Notes: generated by a model not told the origin, from the sequence alone. Counted from the stretch's first letter, positions 17,162 to 28,023 are shown. The stretch is DNA of 64,000 nt from Thermoanaerobaculia bacterium (GCA_028066595.1 JALCBJ010000003.1:72936-136935), one strand, 5' to 3'. A program made the numbers and translations.

Positions 17162-19187
17162 GTCGGAGCCCTCCGTCGAACCCAACGCCACGATACGGAA
17201 TCCCCCCTCCTTTCGGCACCGAGCCTCCGTTCGTTTCCTCGCTGCGTTCTTCGTTCTCTGGCTGGTGTTCGGCTGGGTAGCGCTCCAGCTGCCTGCATTG
17301 CCGGACACCGACTCCTACTTCCACCTGGCCGTCGCTCGCCTTTATGCCGAGGAGGGTTGGGTGGATCAACTCCCCTGGCTCAGGTTCAGCCTGCTGCGCG
17401 GTATCGAGGGCGTAGGATTCGGCGACAAAGAGCTGCTCTTCCACGGGCTGCTGGCTCCGTTCGCAGCATTCGGCGACGGAACCGACGGCGGCCGTTTGGC
17501 GCTGGCTTTCTGGAACGCTCTGGCCTTCACGACACTGGCCGCCGTCGGGCGCCGGGCAGCAGGAAACTGGGGAATCCTCGTTCCTGTCCTTCTATGGCTG
17601 GGCTCTATGGACTTCCTCGGTCGGCTGATCCGGTTACGTCCGGAGACGCCTGCCATGATCCTCTTCGTGCTGGCCGCTCTCTGTGTCGGAAGCCGGAAGT
17701 ATCGTTGGCTGGGCGTGGTGGCTTTGGTCTTCACACTCACGTACACCGCCTTCCATGCACTTCTCGGTCTTTGCCTGATCTGGTTTCTCTGGCAAGCCTG
17801 GCAGGATCGGCGGACGGGTGGGACGGTTCCCTGGCCTGGGCTGATCTATCCGATGACCGGTTTCGGAGCGGGCTTTCTCCTGCACCCCCATTTTCCACAA
17901 AACCTCGTTCTGTGGAAGGTCCAGAGCATCGACTTCTTCCGCTGGAAGGACCAGTTGGACGTCGGTACGGAGATCGGAGCGCAAGCCACGGACAAGCTGC
18001 TACTCGCCAACCTGCCCTGGTTCGCCGGATGCGCGATCCTCCTACTGGCTGCTCTGACGAATCGCGAAGGAGACGTTGCTCGAGATCTTCCCTCGGCCCG
18101 GGACCCACACCTCCGAGGCATATCCGACGCCATGACCCTCGCAGCAGCTTGTTTCGGCCTGCTGTATCTGCTGATGATGCGCTTTTCCACGCATGCCCTG
18201 CCGATATTGACGCTGGCCCTGCTGTTCCGTCTGGCCGCCGCCGGGCACCGACCCGGACGAAGCATGAGGCTACCGGGCGGTCTTCGCCTCCCCACAGCAC
18301 TGGCACTGACCCTGGTATTGGCAGTGGGCGCTTGGCGAAGCACCTCGTTCCTCTACGGCGTCACGGCCGCCCCGGACCGCGAGACGGAATGGAAGGCCCT
18401 GGGCCAGGCGATTCCCGAAGGGGCCCGGGTCGCAGCGCCCTGGGGGCAGACGCCGCAATACCATTTCTGGGCACCGACGGCCAGCTTCCTCAACGACCTC
18501 GATCCGGTATTCATGGCCGTGCCTTATCCCGAGGCCTACTGGCTCCAACGCAGCGTCTTCGACGGCTCCGAGCCAGACGTGCCGATGGCCGTCGCCGCCG
18601 GACTGGACAGCGACTACCTCGCCATGTCGCGCTTTCTCATGCCACCGCGTCTAGCGGCTCGCCTGACGGCTGATCCGCGGGCCCAGCTGGTCTACGAAGG
18701 CTGGAATCTCCTCTATCGCATGACACCGCCAACAGCAGCTGGATCAGGAACGTTCCTAGTCGACTGGAATCTGGTTCCCCAGGGTGGCGAGCTTCCCGTG
18801 CCACCAACCACCGATATCACTCGCTGGCTGCCCTACCCGAGACTCGACGAGCCGAGGCTGCGCTCCCTGGAAGCCTTTGTCGACGGCCGTCGTATCGACC
18901 GGCCGGGGCGCTGCTTCGCCGTCAGCCACGATCTCGCACCCGGAACCCATCACTTCGAGCTCGCGCCGGTCGGTCCGACCACGCTCTGGTACCAACCAGC
19001 CGGTCAGCCTGCCGAGAGCATCCAGATCCTCGACTCACCAGGGGCGGTGCTCGGTCGCGGCGTCGTATTCGCCGTCCCCGGCGACCCCGACCGCGGTACA
19101 CGTCTGTCGGTCGTCAGCTGCCTGGCCCGCACCGAGGAGCCCAAGTCGCGCCGACAGATCGGCTTCTATCTACGCCGCCTGCACTAG
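17154..19187 (+). CDS. GT-C-like multi-spanning membrane protein
   Basis: A TTG at 17154 overlaps the antiporter stop by 8 bp, with GGGGAG upstream, so translation is probably coupled. The 677-residue protein has a short cytoplasmic tail, about ten to twelve helices in the first 400 residues, and a soluble C-terminal part. The first extracytoplasmic loop contains PDTDSYFHLAVARLYAEEGW, very like the acidic, metal-binding loop of lipid-linked GT-C enzymes such as STT3 and PMT. A sugar or oligosaccharide transfer role in the periplasm is inference from that fold. The beta-rich tail (about 520-677) may bind carbohydrate. Confidence 0.6.
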   Translation: MAESEPSVEPNATIRNPPSFRHRASVRFLAAFFVLWLVFGWVALQLPALPDTDSYFHLAVARLYAEEGWVDQLPWLRFSLLRGIEGVGFGDKELLFHGLLAPFAAFGDGTDGGRLALAFWNALAFTTLAAVGRRAAGNWGILVPVLLWLGSMDFLGRLIRLRPETPAMILFVLAALCVGSRKYRWLGVVALVFTLTYTAFHALLGLCLIWFLWQAWQDRRTGGTVPWPGLIYPMTGFGAGFLLHPHFPQNLVLWKVQSIDFFRWKDQLDVGTEIGAQATDKLLLANLPWFAGCAILLLAALTNREGDVARDLPSARDPHLRGISDAMTLAAACFGLLYLLMMRFSTHALPILTLALLFRLAAAGHRPGRSMRLPGGLRLPTALALTLVLAVGAWRSTSFLYGVTAAPDRETEWKALGQAIPEGARVAAPWGQTPQYHFWAPTASFLNDLDPVFMAVPYPEAYWLQRSVFDGSEPDVPMAVAAGLDSDYLAMSRFLMPPRLAARLTADPRAQLVYEGWNLLYRMTPPTAAGSGTFLVDWNLVPQGGELPVPPTTDITRWLPYPRLDEPRLRSLEAFVDGRRIDRPGRCFAVSHDLAPGTHHFELAPVGPTTLWYQPAGQPAESIQILDSPGAVLGRGVVFAVPGDPDRGTRLSVVSCLARTEEPKSRRQIGFYLRRLH

Positions 19188-19217
19188 TGAGGCCGGAGCG
19201 GTAGGCGTTTGCGAGCT

Positions 19218-20660
<1,443 letters not shown>

Positions 20661-20912
20661 GGATACCCTGACCTGGCCAAGGAGAACGTCGGCGGAAGGC
20701 CATTGGGCAACGCCCGCCGCCGGGATCAGATTCGTCGCCCCATGCTATCCCGCATTGCCCGTCAGGGCACGTTCTCGTGACGTTTCCTCCGAACCCTCAG
20801 TCGAGCAACCGCAGCAGGCGGTCGGGCCGCGGACCGTTTCGGCCAAGTCGCTTCGGCCCGAACCCAGGCTTCCGCACTAGGTTCCGAGGCCGAAAGGGCC
20901 CGAGCGGTCCGC

Positions 20913-20918
20913 TACAAT
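20913..20918 (+). promoter_or_regulatory. Candidate -10 element (TACAAT) of the glycan gene run
   Basis: GCTACAATCC lies 36 bp upstream of the first glycosyltransferase start. No convincing -35 was found at 16-18 bp spacing, and no sigma-54 GG/GC signature was seen. Similar TACAATC elements precede two other genes in this window. Confidence 0.35.
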
Positions 20919-20954
20919 CCGATTCCCGTCCAGCATCTCTCACCGGAGCCAGCC

Positions 20955-22097
20955 TTGACCGACGCCGAAAGCTCTATCCCGTCTACCATCGCGATCGATG
21001 CGCGCAAGATCCGCGACTTCGGCATCGGCACCTATGTGCGCAATCTGGTGAGGGAGCTCGGGGAGATCGACCAGCACAACCGCTACCTTCTTTTCCTGGG
21101 CCCCCAAAGCCGCGACGAGCTGCGCAACCTGCCGGAGAATTTTCAGGTCGTGCCCCAAAGGTCTCCTGTCTATTCGATTCGGGAGCTCTTTACGGTCGCC
21201 TGGGATCTCTACCGCCAGAAAGTAGACCTCTATCACGCAACCCACTACGTCTTGCCACTCGTGGTTCCCGCCAAGGCCGTCGTCACGATCCACGACATCA
21301 TCCACCTTCTCCATCCGGAATTCCTGCCGAACCGGTTCGCCTTCCACTATGCCGAGAGGATGATCCGTCGCAGCCTGCAGCGAGGTGACCGGATCCTGAC
21401 CGTGTCCCACAACACCAAGAAAGATCTGGAACGTCACTTCGGCTACGACGGGCGCAAGATCGAGGTGATCCACAACGGGATCGAGGATCTCTTCCACGAG
21501 CAGTTGGAAGACGCGGAGCTGGCACGCTGGATGAAGCAGCTGGGACTTCGCGAGGGTCGCTACCTGCTGTTCGTAGGCAATCCCAAACCCCACAAGAACC
21601 TCGACCGCGTCGTACAGGCCTACGCCCGCGCCGTGGAGCTGCACGACTTCCCCCATCAGCTGGTGTGCGTCGGTGACCGCTCGGGTTTGGAATTTCGGAT
21701 TCGTCAACGCGCCGAGCAGTTCGGCCTCGGCGACCGGATCGTACTGCTAGGCCACGTCGCCCAGGAGGCGTTGCCGGCCATCTATCAGGGAGCTGCGCTC
21801 TTCCTTTACCCAACCCTCTACGAAGGATTCGGCTTGCCCGTGGTCGAATCGATGGCGTCGAACACACCGGTCATCACGTCCAACACCTCGGCACTCAAGG
21901 AGATCGCCGCCGGCTATGCAACGCTGGTCAATCCGCTCGACGTCGAAGGCATGGCTCGGGCCATCGTGAAATGCCTGACGAACGACGATCACCGCAGTAG
22001 CCTCGCCCGCATGGGGCTACGTAGGTCGAAGGATTTCAGCTGGCGGCGAGCGGCCGAGAAGACCCTGGCGGTCTATCGTCAGGTCCTGGGACAGTGA
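20955..22097 (+). CDS. Family 4 glycosyltransferase (GT-B)
   Basis: The start is a TTG at 20955 with CCGGAG eight bases upstream (LTDAESSIPSTIAIDARKI). The 380-residue protein has the two-domain GT-B layout. The N-terminal acceptor domain includes IAIDARKIRDFGIGTYVRNLVREL. The C-terminal donor domain has RYLLFVGNPKPHKNLDRVVQAY and the E-x7-E motif (YEGFGLPVVESMASNTPVITSN). It probably adds one sugar of a cell-surface glycan from an NDP donor at the inner membrane face. It overlaps the next glycosyltransferase by 4 bp (GTGA). Confidence 0.9.
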   Translation: MTDAESSIPSTIAIDARKIRDFGIGTYVRNLVRELGEIDQHNRYLLFLGPQSRDELRNLPENFQVVPQRSPVYSIRELFTVAWDLYRQKVDLYHATHYVLPLVVPAKAVVTIHDIIHLLHPEFLPNRFAFHYAERMIRRSLQRGDRILTVSHNTKKDLERHFGYDGRKIEVIHNGIEDLFHEQLEDAELARWMKQLGLREGRYLLFVGNPKPHKNLDRVVQAYARAVELHDFPHQLVCVGDRSGLEFRIRQRAEQFGLGDRIVLLGHVAQEALPAIYQGAALFLYPTLYEGFGLPVVESMASNTPVITSNTSALKEIAAGYATLVNPLDVEGMARAIVKCLTNDDHRSSLARMGLRRSKDFSWRRAAEKTLAVYRQVLGQ

Positions 22098-23275
22098 CTT
22101 CCTCGGGCGCGGCGGACGCCGAACATAAGTTCCACGATGCGGTGGCTGGCCGCAGGGTCGCTCTCGTTCACGACTGGCTCACCGGAATGCGGGGCGGCGA
22201 GAAGGTCCTGGAAGCGATCGCGGACCTGTTTCCGGGCGCACCGATCTACAGCCTGATCGCCTACCCGGTGGCATTGTCCGAGCGTCTCCGACGCCATCCC
22301 ATCCACAGCAGCTTCGTTCAGAACCTACCGCTGACGCGGCGCAAGTATCGCTACTATCTACCGCTGTTCCCGGCGGCGATCGAGAGCTTCGATCTGACTT
22401 CCTACGATCTCCTCGTAAGCACCAGCCATTGCGTGGCCAAGGGTGCGGTACCGGGGCCTCATGCGATGCATCTATGCTACTGCCACAGCCCGATGCGCTA
22501 CGTCTGGGATCAGGAAAAAGCATACTTTCCCAGCTCCCGCGGGCCGGTGGGACTGCTGCGCTCTCTCAGTCTTTCCAAGCTGCGCCTTTGGGACGTGGCC
22601 TCCATTCCTCGAGTCGACGGTTTCTGGGCCAACTCCCGATTCGTCGCGCAACGGATCCAACGCTACTACGGGCGCGACGCTGAGGTGCTGCCCCCACCCG
22701 TGGACGTGGCCGCATTCCGAGACGAGGACCACCACGACCCCGGCACCTATGCACTGGCAGTTTCGGCTTTGGTTCCTTACAAGCGACTCGACTTGGCGAT
22801 CCGAGCTTGCGAGGCACGCGGGCTGGAACTGCGCGTCGTCGGTACCGGACCGGAAGAAAAGGCACTCCGAGCGCTGTGTGGGCGTCACGCCAGACTCCTG
22901 GGGAGGGTCGACGGCGCCGAGCTGCGACGTCTTTACCGAGGAGCGCGGCTCTTTCTGCAGCCCGGAGTCGAGGACTTCGGCATCGCTACCGTCGAGGCAC
23001 TCGCCGCCGGAACGCCGGTGGTGGCCCTCGGTCGAGGCGGAGTGCTAGACATCGTGGAAGACGGAGTTCACGGAGTGCTGTACGATCCTCCCGCCGAGGG
23101 ATCGGCCCGCGTCTCGGACACCAAGAGCCTGGAGGCGCTATCGGAGGCGATTGACAAATGCCTCGCGATTCGCTTCAATTATTTGGAATTGGGAGCCCGA
23201 GCTGACACCTTCTCCTCTGATCGTTTCCGAGAGCGGTTGCGGTCGTCGATCGTTCAACAACTGGCTCTGCCCTGA
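22094..23275 (+). CDS. Family 4 glycosyltransferase (WbaZ-like)
   Basis: A GTG start overlaps the previous stop by 4 bp, indicating translational coupling. The 393-residue GT-B protein begins with VALVHDWLTGMRGGEKVLEAIADLFPGAPIYSL and CYCHSPMRYVWDQ, a pattern common in O-antigen mannosyltransferases of the WbaZ group. The donor site motif is QPGVEDFGIATVEALAAGTPVVALG. It probably works after the preceding enzyme in assembly of a lipid-linked oligosaccharide. Sugar specificity cannot be read from sequence. Confidence 0.9.
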   Translation: MTSSGAADAEHKFHDAVAGRRVALVHDWLTGMRGGEKVLEAIADLFPGAPIYSLIAYPVALSERLRRHPIHSSFVQNLPLTRRKYRYYLPLFPAAIESFDLTSYDLLVSTSHCVAKGAVPGPHAMHLCYCHSPMRYVWDQEKAYFPSSRGPVGLLRSLSLSKLRLWDVASIPRVDGFWANSRFVAQRIQRYYGRDAEVLPPPVDVAAFRDEDHHDPGTYALAVSALVPYKRLDLAIRACEARGLELRVVGTGPEEKALRALCGRHARLLGRVDGAELRRLYRGARLFLQPGVEDFGIATVEALAAGTPVVALGRGGVLDIVEDGVHGVLYDPPAEGSARVSDTKSLEALSEAIDKCLAIRFNYLELGARADTFSSDRFRERLRSSIVQQLALP

Positions 23276-23384
23276 CCCCAACCCAGGGGGCTCCCTTCGG
23301 CGACCCGATCCTTCCTGCCGTCGCCTTGTGTTCTTTCTCGACTGGTACCTTTCGTAGCGATTTGCCGCGACCCTCGGAGAGACG

Positions 23385-24812
23385 ATGATCCGTCAGCAAC
23401 GCCGGAGCAACGCTCTGCTCTATTTGACGGGCGACCTGCTCGCGACTCTCGCCGCTTTCTTCGTCGCCTGGTTTCTCCGCTTCGAAGTCCAGCTCGTGCC
23501 CTTGACCAAGGGCAAACCGGACTTCGAGCCCTATCTCTTCCTTCTACCGGTGATCCTCGTGATCTGGCCGGTGGTGCTGTATTTCCACGGCCTGTACCAG
23601 AGCCGACGCGACCGCAGTCGGGTCGACGAAGCATTGACCCTGGCGTTGGCCGTGGTCGTCGCCACATTCCTCATCTCGGCTGGCCAGGCCTGGTACCGCC
23701 CGCTGGATGAGGTCACCGACGAGTACTTCCAATACAGCCGCGCCTTCATGGCATTGTTCGTCGCCGTCGACCTGGCGCTCTTGGTCGTCACGCGCACAGT
23801 CATTCGCTGGCATCTGCAACGCCGGCGTCTCGCGGGTCACAATCTCCAGAGGATCCTCATCGTCGGAGCGGGCAACCTCGGGAAGGAGATCGCGTTCAAG
23901 CTGCAAGCGCACCGCGAGCTGGGCTTCGCGGCGGTCGGATTTCTGGACGACGACCCCGGCAAGACCGGCAGCACGTTTTTCGACGTACCGGTGCTCGGCA
24001 CGCTACGTGAGGTCGAACGCGTGATCGAAGTGCAACGCGTCGACCAGGTCTATATCGCCCTGCCGCTGGAGGCCCATCGCAAGATGCTGCGGGTCATGCA
24101 GACGGTGGGGAGGCACTGCGTCGAAGTGAAATTGGTCCCCGACGTGCTGCAATACGCCACCCTGAAGTCGAGTCTGGAAGACCTCGACGGCATGCCGGTG
24201 ATCAACCTCTCCCAGGTGCCGTTGCAGGGCTGGAGCAGCTTGGCCAAGCGTGGAATGGATCTGACCATCGCCGGCGCCGGCCTTCTCTTCTGCATGCTCT
24301 TCGTCTTTCCTTGGATTGCACTAGCGATCTGGATCGAAGACCGAGGACCGATCTTCTACAAGCAAGAACGCATGGGTCTGGATGGAAAGAGCTTCCTGAT
24401 CTTGAAGTTCCGATCCATGAGAGTGAACGCCGAGTCGAGCACCGGACCTGTATGGGCCAAGAAGGGCGACGCGCGTCGCACTGCGATCGGTGAGTTCATC
24501 CGCCAGTGGTCGATCGACGAGCTACCCCAGTTGTGGAACGTGCTGAAGGGCGAGATGTCGATCATCGGACCTCGTCCGGAGCGTCCGATCTTCGTTCAGG
24601 AGTTCAAGCACAAGATCCCCGACTACATGCTCCGCCACCGAGTGAAGGCAGGTATCACGGGCTGGGCCCAAGTTCATGGCTGGCGGGGCAACACTTCGAT
24701 CCGCAAGCGGATCCAGTATGACCTCTACTACATTCAGAACTGGTCGCTGACTCTCGATCTCAAGATCCTGTGGATGACGTTTCGCAGCGGCCTGTGGCAC
24801 AACGCGTACTAG
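23385..24812 (+). CDS. Polyprenyl-phosphate hexose-1-phosphate transferase (WcaJ/EpsE-like)
   Basis: This integral membrane enzyme starts glycan synthesis by moving a hexose-1-phosphate from UDP-sugar to undecaprenyl phosphate. The 475 residues comprise four N-terminal helices, a Rossmann-like domain (ILIVGAGNLGKEIAFKL), a fifth helix at about 290, and the catalytic domain. That domain has KRGMDLTIAGAG, the basic motif YKQERMGLDGKSFLILKFRSM, DELPQLWNVLKGEMSIIGPRP and PGITGWAQV-type sequence (KAGITGWAQVHGWRG). Placed 109 bp after two GT4 genes, it completes an exopolysaccharide or O-antigen start module, but no flippase or polymerase is present here. Confidence 0.93.
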   Translation: MIRQQRRSNALLYLTGDLLATLAAFFVAWFLRFEVQLVPLTKGKPDFEPYLFLLPVILVIWPVVLYFHGLYQSRRDRSRVDEALTLALAVVVATFLISAGQAWYRPLDEVTDEYFQYSRAFMALFVAVDLALLVVTRTVIRWHLQRRRLAGHNLQRILIVGAGNLGKEIAFKLQAHRELGFAAVGFLDDDPGKTGSTFFDVPVLGTLREVERVIEVQRVDQVYIALPLEAHRKMLRVMQTVGRHCVEVKLVPDVLQYATLKSSLEDLDGMPVINLSQVPLQGWSSLAKRGMDLTIAGAGLLFCMLFVFPWIALAIWIEDRGPIFYKQERMGLDGKSFLILKFRSMRVNAESSTGPVWAKKGDARRTAIGEFIRQWSIDELPQLWNVLKGEMSIIGPRPERPIFVQEFKHKIPDYMLRHRVKAGITGWAQVHGWRGNTSIRKRIQYDLYYIQNWSLTLDLKILWMTFRSGLWHNAY

Positions 24813-24870
24813 CAGCCCGTGGCCGACGTCCCGGCGGTAACCGCTGGCCAGTGCCGGATAACATCCCCTC

Positions 24871-25950
24871 ATGAGCCACACGACACCGTCCGACGCGACC
24901 TCCGAGCTCGACACCTTTTCTCCCATCGCGTGGCGGGACGGCACTCTTCACCTGCTCGACCAGACGCTTCTTCCCGAAGAGGAACGCTGGATCGAGTGTC
25001 GCGACGTCGCCACCGTGGCCGATGCCATTCGCCGGCTGGCCGTGCGCGGTGCGCCAGCGATCGGCGTGACCGCAGCCTATGGGCTGGTCGTGGGGTTGGA
25101 CGGACTCGGGGAGTCGGCGGACGGGTTGGAGACCCGCTTCGACGACGTCTATCGGAGGCTTCTCGAAACACGACCCACGGCGGTGAATCTGCGCTGGGCA
25201 CTCGATCAGGGTAGGGAGATTCTGGAGCGCCATCGATCCGACGGCATCCGGGCCGTTCGGGACGCTCTCCTCGAGCGCGCCCAGGCCATCCACCAGCACG
25301 ACATGGTGGCGAACCGGAGGATGGGCGACTTCGGTGCAGACCTCTTCACACCGGGAGACCGGGTGCTCACGCATTGCAACGCAGGGGCGCTGGCCACCGG
25401 TGGCTACGGCACCGCGGTCGGTGTGATCACGTCGGCGTATCGAGCGGGCCGGGTGGGCCAGGTATGGGTCGACGAGACCCGACCCTTGCTTCAGGGAGCT
25501 CGCCTCACGGCTTGGGAGCTGAGCCGTCAGGACATCCCCCATCGGCTGGTCACAGATTCCAGCGTCGGTGCTTTGATGTCGCGGCGACTGGTAGACCGGG
25601 TCGTCGTCGGCGCCGACCGGATCGCGATGAATGGCGACGTCGCCAACAAGATCGGCACCTATACCGTGGCGGTGCTGGCCGCACGCCACGGCGTGCCGTT
25701 CTACGTCGCAGCGCCACTCTCCACCATCGATCCGAGGACGCCAACAGGCGACGAAATCCCTATCGAGGAACGTGACTCCCAGGAGATTACTTCCTTCGCC
25801 GGTAGCGCCGTAGCACCCGACTCGACCCTCGGTCAGAACTTCGCCTTCGACGTAACGCCCCATGAGCTGGTGTCGGCGATCATCACCGAGGTCGGCGTCC
25901 TTGGACCGCCCTTCGAAGTGAGCATTGATCAGGCGATGTCCAACGCCTGA
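24871..25950 (+). CDS. mtnA: S-methyl-5-thioribose-1-phosphate isomerase
   Basis: This cytoplasmic enzyme converts methylthioribose-1-phosphate to the ribulose form in the methionine salvage pathway. The 359 residues match family length. Key segments are IRRLAVRGAPAIGVTAAYG, the active-site cysteine in LTHCNAGALATGGYGTAVGVI, ETRPLLQGARLTAWEL, and the catalytic aspartate in VVGADRIAMNGDVANKIGTYTVAVLA. The stretch EERDSQEITSFAG near the end is also typical. No other salvage genes are near, and the link to the glycan genes is positional only. Confidence 0.95.
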   Translation: MSHTTPSDATSELDTFSPIAWRDGTLHLLDQTLLPEEERWIECRDVATVADAIRRLAVRGAPAIGVTAAYGLVVGLDGLGESADGLETRFDDVYRRLLETRPTAVNLRWALDQGREILERHRSDGIRAVRDALLERAQAIHQHDMVANRRMGDFGADLFTPGDRVLTHCNAGALATGGYGTAVGVITSAYRAGRVGQVWVDETRPLLQGARLTAWELSRQDIPHRLVTDSSVGALMSRRLVDRVVVGADRIAMNGDVANKIGTYTVAVLAARHGVPFYVAAPLSTIDPRTPTGDEIPIEERDSQEITSFAGSAVAPDSTLGQNFAFDVTPHELVSAIITEVGVLGPPFEVSIDQAMSNA

Positions 25951-25993
25951 ACTCGCTCCCCGCCGAATCTGCACACTAGTCTCCGGAACCCGC

Positions 25994-27559
25994 ATGAATC
26001 TGGACCACGTCAAGAAATGGCTGTGTAGCGACCGGGTCTCTGCTGGCCTTCGGTTGACGTACCACGGGTTGGTTCTTCTCTGTCTGACCCTGGCCCTCTG
26101 GGTCTGTCTCAGGCCCTGGTTGCAACCGACTACAGCTGACGCCGTGCCGAACGGTCCTCGAATTCGCCTGGTGGGAGTGCTCGGAGCGCTGACCGCGCTA
26201 CTCGCAATATTCCTCCAGCTTCGCAACGGGAGCCGAGGCTGCTTGCGCATGACCGGGATCGAGTTTCGGCTCCTGGCATTCGTCCTGATCAGCCACTGGC
26301 TCGTCTACCTGGTGGCCTTCCAGCCCTTCGCCCTGCCGATGTTGTGGAAAACCTGGGCAGTGGCGGCCCTCGGTTTCGCCACCTTGATGGTGCTACGCCT
26401 CACGGCGGCCCAGTGGCTGAGCGGTCGGCTGCTACGAGCCGCGGATCTGCTGGTCTTTTACCTTTGCGTGCTGGCTGTAGGCGGCGAGCTGATGGCGAAG
26501 ACAACGGCCAAGATGCGTCCGTCTGTTCTCTTGTTCCATCCCGATGTGGGTGCCGAGCGAAGGGTCGAGGCCCAGCGGCGACCGCCAGGCTACATCCGCT
26601 TTGGAATGCCCGTGAACAGTCAGGGCTTCTATGATCACGAGCTGGCGGCAGAGCGCCAAGGACCACTGGTCGCCGTGGTCGGCGATTCCTTCAGCCAGGG
26701 AGTCGTGCCGCACTACTACCACTACACGACCGTCGCAGAGCGGAAAACGCCGGGGGTGGAGATCTACAATGCCGGCATTGCGGGCGTCGACCCTCGAGAG
26801 TATCTCCACCTCCTGCTGCACGATGTCCTGCCGTTGGATCCCGACATTGTGGTGATCGCTCTTTTCGTCGGCAATGACCTCACCTTCTCGTTGCCGCCTG
26901 CCGGACCGAGTCTGTTGGCGGACTGGTATTCCGCGGAGCGATCTCTCCTCATCCAGATTCCCAGACGACTGGCAGCGCTACGAGCGGCAGCCGTCAACGA
27001 GGTGCATCACGATGTATCCGTACTCGGAGGAGACTCCGAAGCCGGCATCATCGAGCAAACGCCTGCGGCGCTCGGAGCCGTCTTCCCCTGGGTACTGGAT
27101 CCTCTGCAGGAGCGACCGACCTTCCTCCGAAGGACGTTCCTCGAGATCCAAACGAAGCGAGCCCGTGACCTGAGTCTTCAGGACGATGATAGCTACCAAA
27201 GAAGATTCTCGGTCTTGCGAAGGATTGCCGACGCATGCGGGCGAACTCCGGTCTTGTTTTTGGTGATCCCGGACGAAAATCAGGTCGACGATGCTCTGTG
27301 GTCGGAGGTCCAGTCGCGAACCGAGATGCACCTCCAAAGGGACCGCCCCCAAAGGCTCCTGTTCGAGTGGTTCAAGGAGCAGGGGTTGACCTTCATCGAT
27401 CCTTTGCCTTCCTTGCGATCCGCAATGCCTCTGGAAGATGGCCACCCCCACGTTTTTCATTTGCAGGACACCCACTTGAACGCGCGTGGCAACCGCATCG
27501 TCGGCGAGGCCTTGGTCGAGGGCCTGCGACCGGTCATGGATCAACTCAAGGGTCGATGA
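25994..27559 (+). CDS. Membrane-anchored SGNH/GDSL hydrolase-like protein
   Basis: The ATG at 25994 (MNLDHVKKWLCSD) is preferred; the track start lies inside mtnA. The 521-residue protein has four N-terminal helices in its first 170 residues, then a soluble domain with SGNH blocks: VVGDSFSQG (catalytic Ser), YNAGIAGVDP, LFVGND (Asn) and LQDTHLNARGN (catalytic Asp/His). This layout resembles the acetyl-esterase or acetyltransferase partners of exported polysaccharides (AlgX/AlgJ-like). Given the upstream glycan genes, surface-polymer deacylation or acylation is a reasonable inference. Confidence 0.7.
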   Translation: MNLDHVKKWLCSDRVSAGLRLTYHGLVLLCLTLALWVCLRPWLQPTTADAVPNGPRIRLVGVLGALTALLAIFLQLRNGSRGCLRMTGIEFRLLAFVLISHWLVYLVAFQPFALPMLWKTWAVAALGFATLMVLRLTAAQWLSGRLLRAADLLVFYLCVLAVGGELMAKTTAKMRPSVLLFHPDVGAERRVEAQRRPPGYIRFGMPVNSQGFYDHELAAERQGPLVAVVGDSFSQGVVPHYYHYTTVAERKTPGVEIYNAGIAGVDPREYLHLLLHDVLPLDPDIVVIALFVGNDLTFSLPPAGPSLLADWYSAERSLLIQIPRRLAALRAAAVNEVHHDVSVLGGDSEAGIIEQTPAALGAVFPWVLDPLQERPTFLRRTFLEIQTKRARDLSLQDDDSYQRRFSVLRRIADACGRTPVLFLVIPDENQVDDALWSEVQSRTEMHLQRDRPQRLLFEWFKEQGLTFIDPLPSLRSAMPLEDGHPHVFHLQDTHLNARGNRIVGEALVEGLRPVMDQLKGR

Positions 27560-27580
27560 CCAGTTCGCCGGTTCGCGATC

Positions 27581-27617
27581 TGCCACAAACGTAGCATTTT
27601 CTGCTACATTTGTGGCA
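27581..27617. promoter_or_regulatory. BlaI-type operator palindrome
   Basis: TGCCACAAACGTAGCA (27581-27596) and TGCTACATTTGTGGCA (27602-27617) form a 16-bp inverted repeat with one mismatch and a 5-bp spacer (TTTTC). Each arm contains a TACAnnTGTA-like core (TACATTTGTG on the right), the half-dyad recognised by BlaI/MecI repressors. The element ends one base before the ATG of the blaI-like gene. Confidence 0.85.
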
Positions 27618-27618
27618 G

Positions 27619-28023
27619 ATGCGCGACGAACCAGCCTGTTCTGGCCCGGAGCCCGCCCAGCTCAGCGACGCCGAGTGGACCGTGATGGATGCGGTCTGGA
27701 AGCGTGGTGAGGTCACGGTGCGAGATGTCCTCACGGACGTCCAAGGGGAGACCGACTGGGCCTATTCGACAGTCAAGACTCTGCTCCAACGGCTGGTCGA
27801 AAAAGGCGCCGTGTCTCGCGAGAAGCGTGGCAATACCAGCGTTTTCCGGCCGGCAGTGGAACAGAAAGCGGCCCGAGGTGCTGCCCTCAGAGCGTTGGTA
27901 CGCCGCGCTTTCGATGGCACGCTCGGTACCCTCGTTCACCATCTCGTGGCCGACGAAAGACTGTCTCGCCGGGAGCGAGAGGACCTGGAACGAATCCTGC
28001 GGGATGAAGGTCTGGACCCTTGA
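27619..28023 (+). CDS. BlaI/MecI-family transcriptional repressor
   Basis: The track start is a TTG inside the operator; the ATG at 27619 (MRDEPACSGPEPAQLSDAEWTVMDAVW) is more likely. The 134-residue protein has the winged helix typical of BlaI (LSDAEWTVMDAVWKRGEVTVRDVLTDVQ, then WAYSTVKTLLQRLVEKGAVSREKRGN) and a C-terminal dimerisation helix region containing the cleavage zone. It should repress its own operon through the adjoining palindrome and be inactivated by the M56 protease. The start codon lies immediately beside the operator with no visible ribosome binding site, so the mRNA may be leaderless or very short-leadered. Confidence 0.93.
   Translation: MRDEPACSGPEPAQLSDAEWTVMDAVWKRGEVTVRDVLTDVQGETDWAYSTVKTLLQRLVEKGAVSREKRGNTSVFRPAVEQKAARGAALRALVRRAFDGTLGTLVHHLVADERLSRREREDLERILRDEGLDP

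Noticed and set aside
20661-20954. Sigma-54 promoter for the glycan genes
   Set aside because: No GG-N10-GC pair with a TGGCAC/TTGC-like context was found in the divergent gap.
24760-26250. Minus-strand ORF (496 aa) across mtnA
   Set aside because: Antisense of a well-supported gene with low-information composition.
27560-27618. Terminator hairpin after the SGNH gene
   Set aside because: The palindrome has T's only in its loop and contains BlaI-type cores next to a BlaI gene, so an operator is the better reading.
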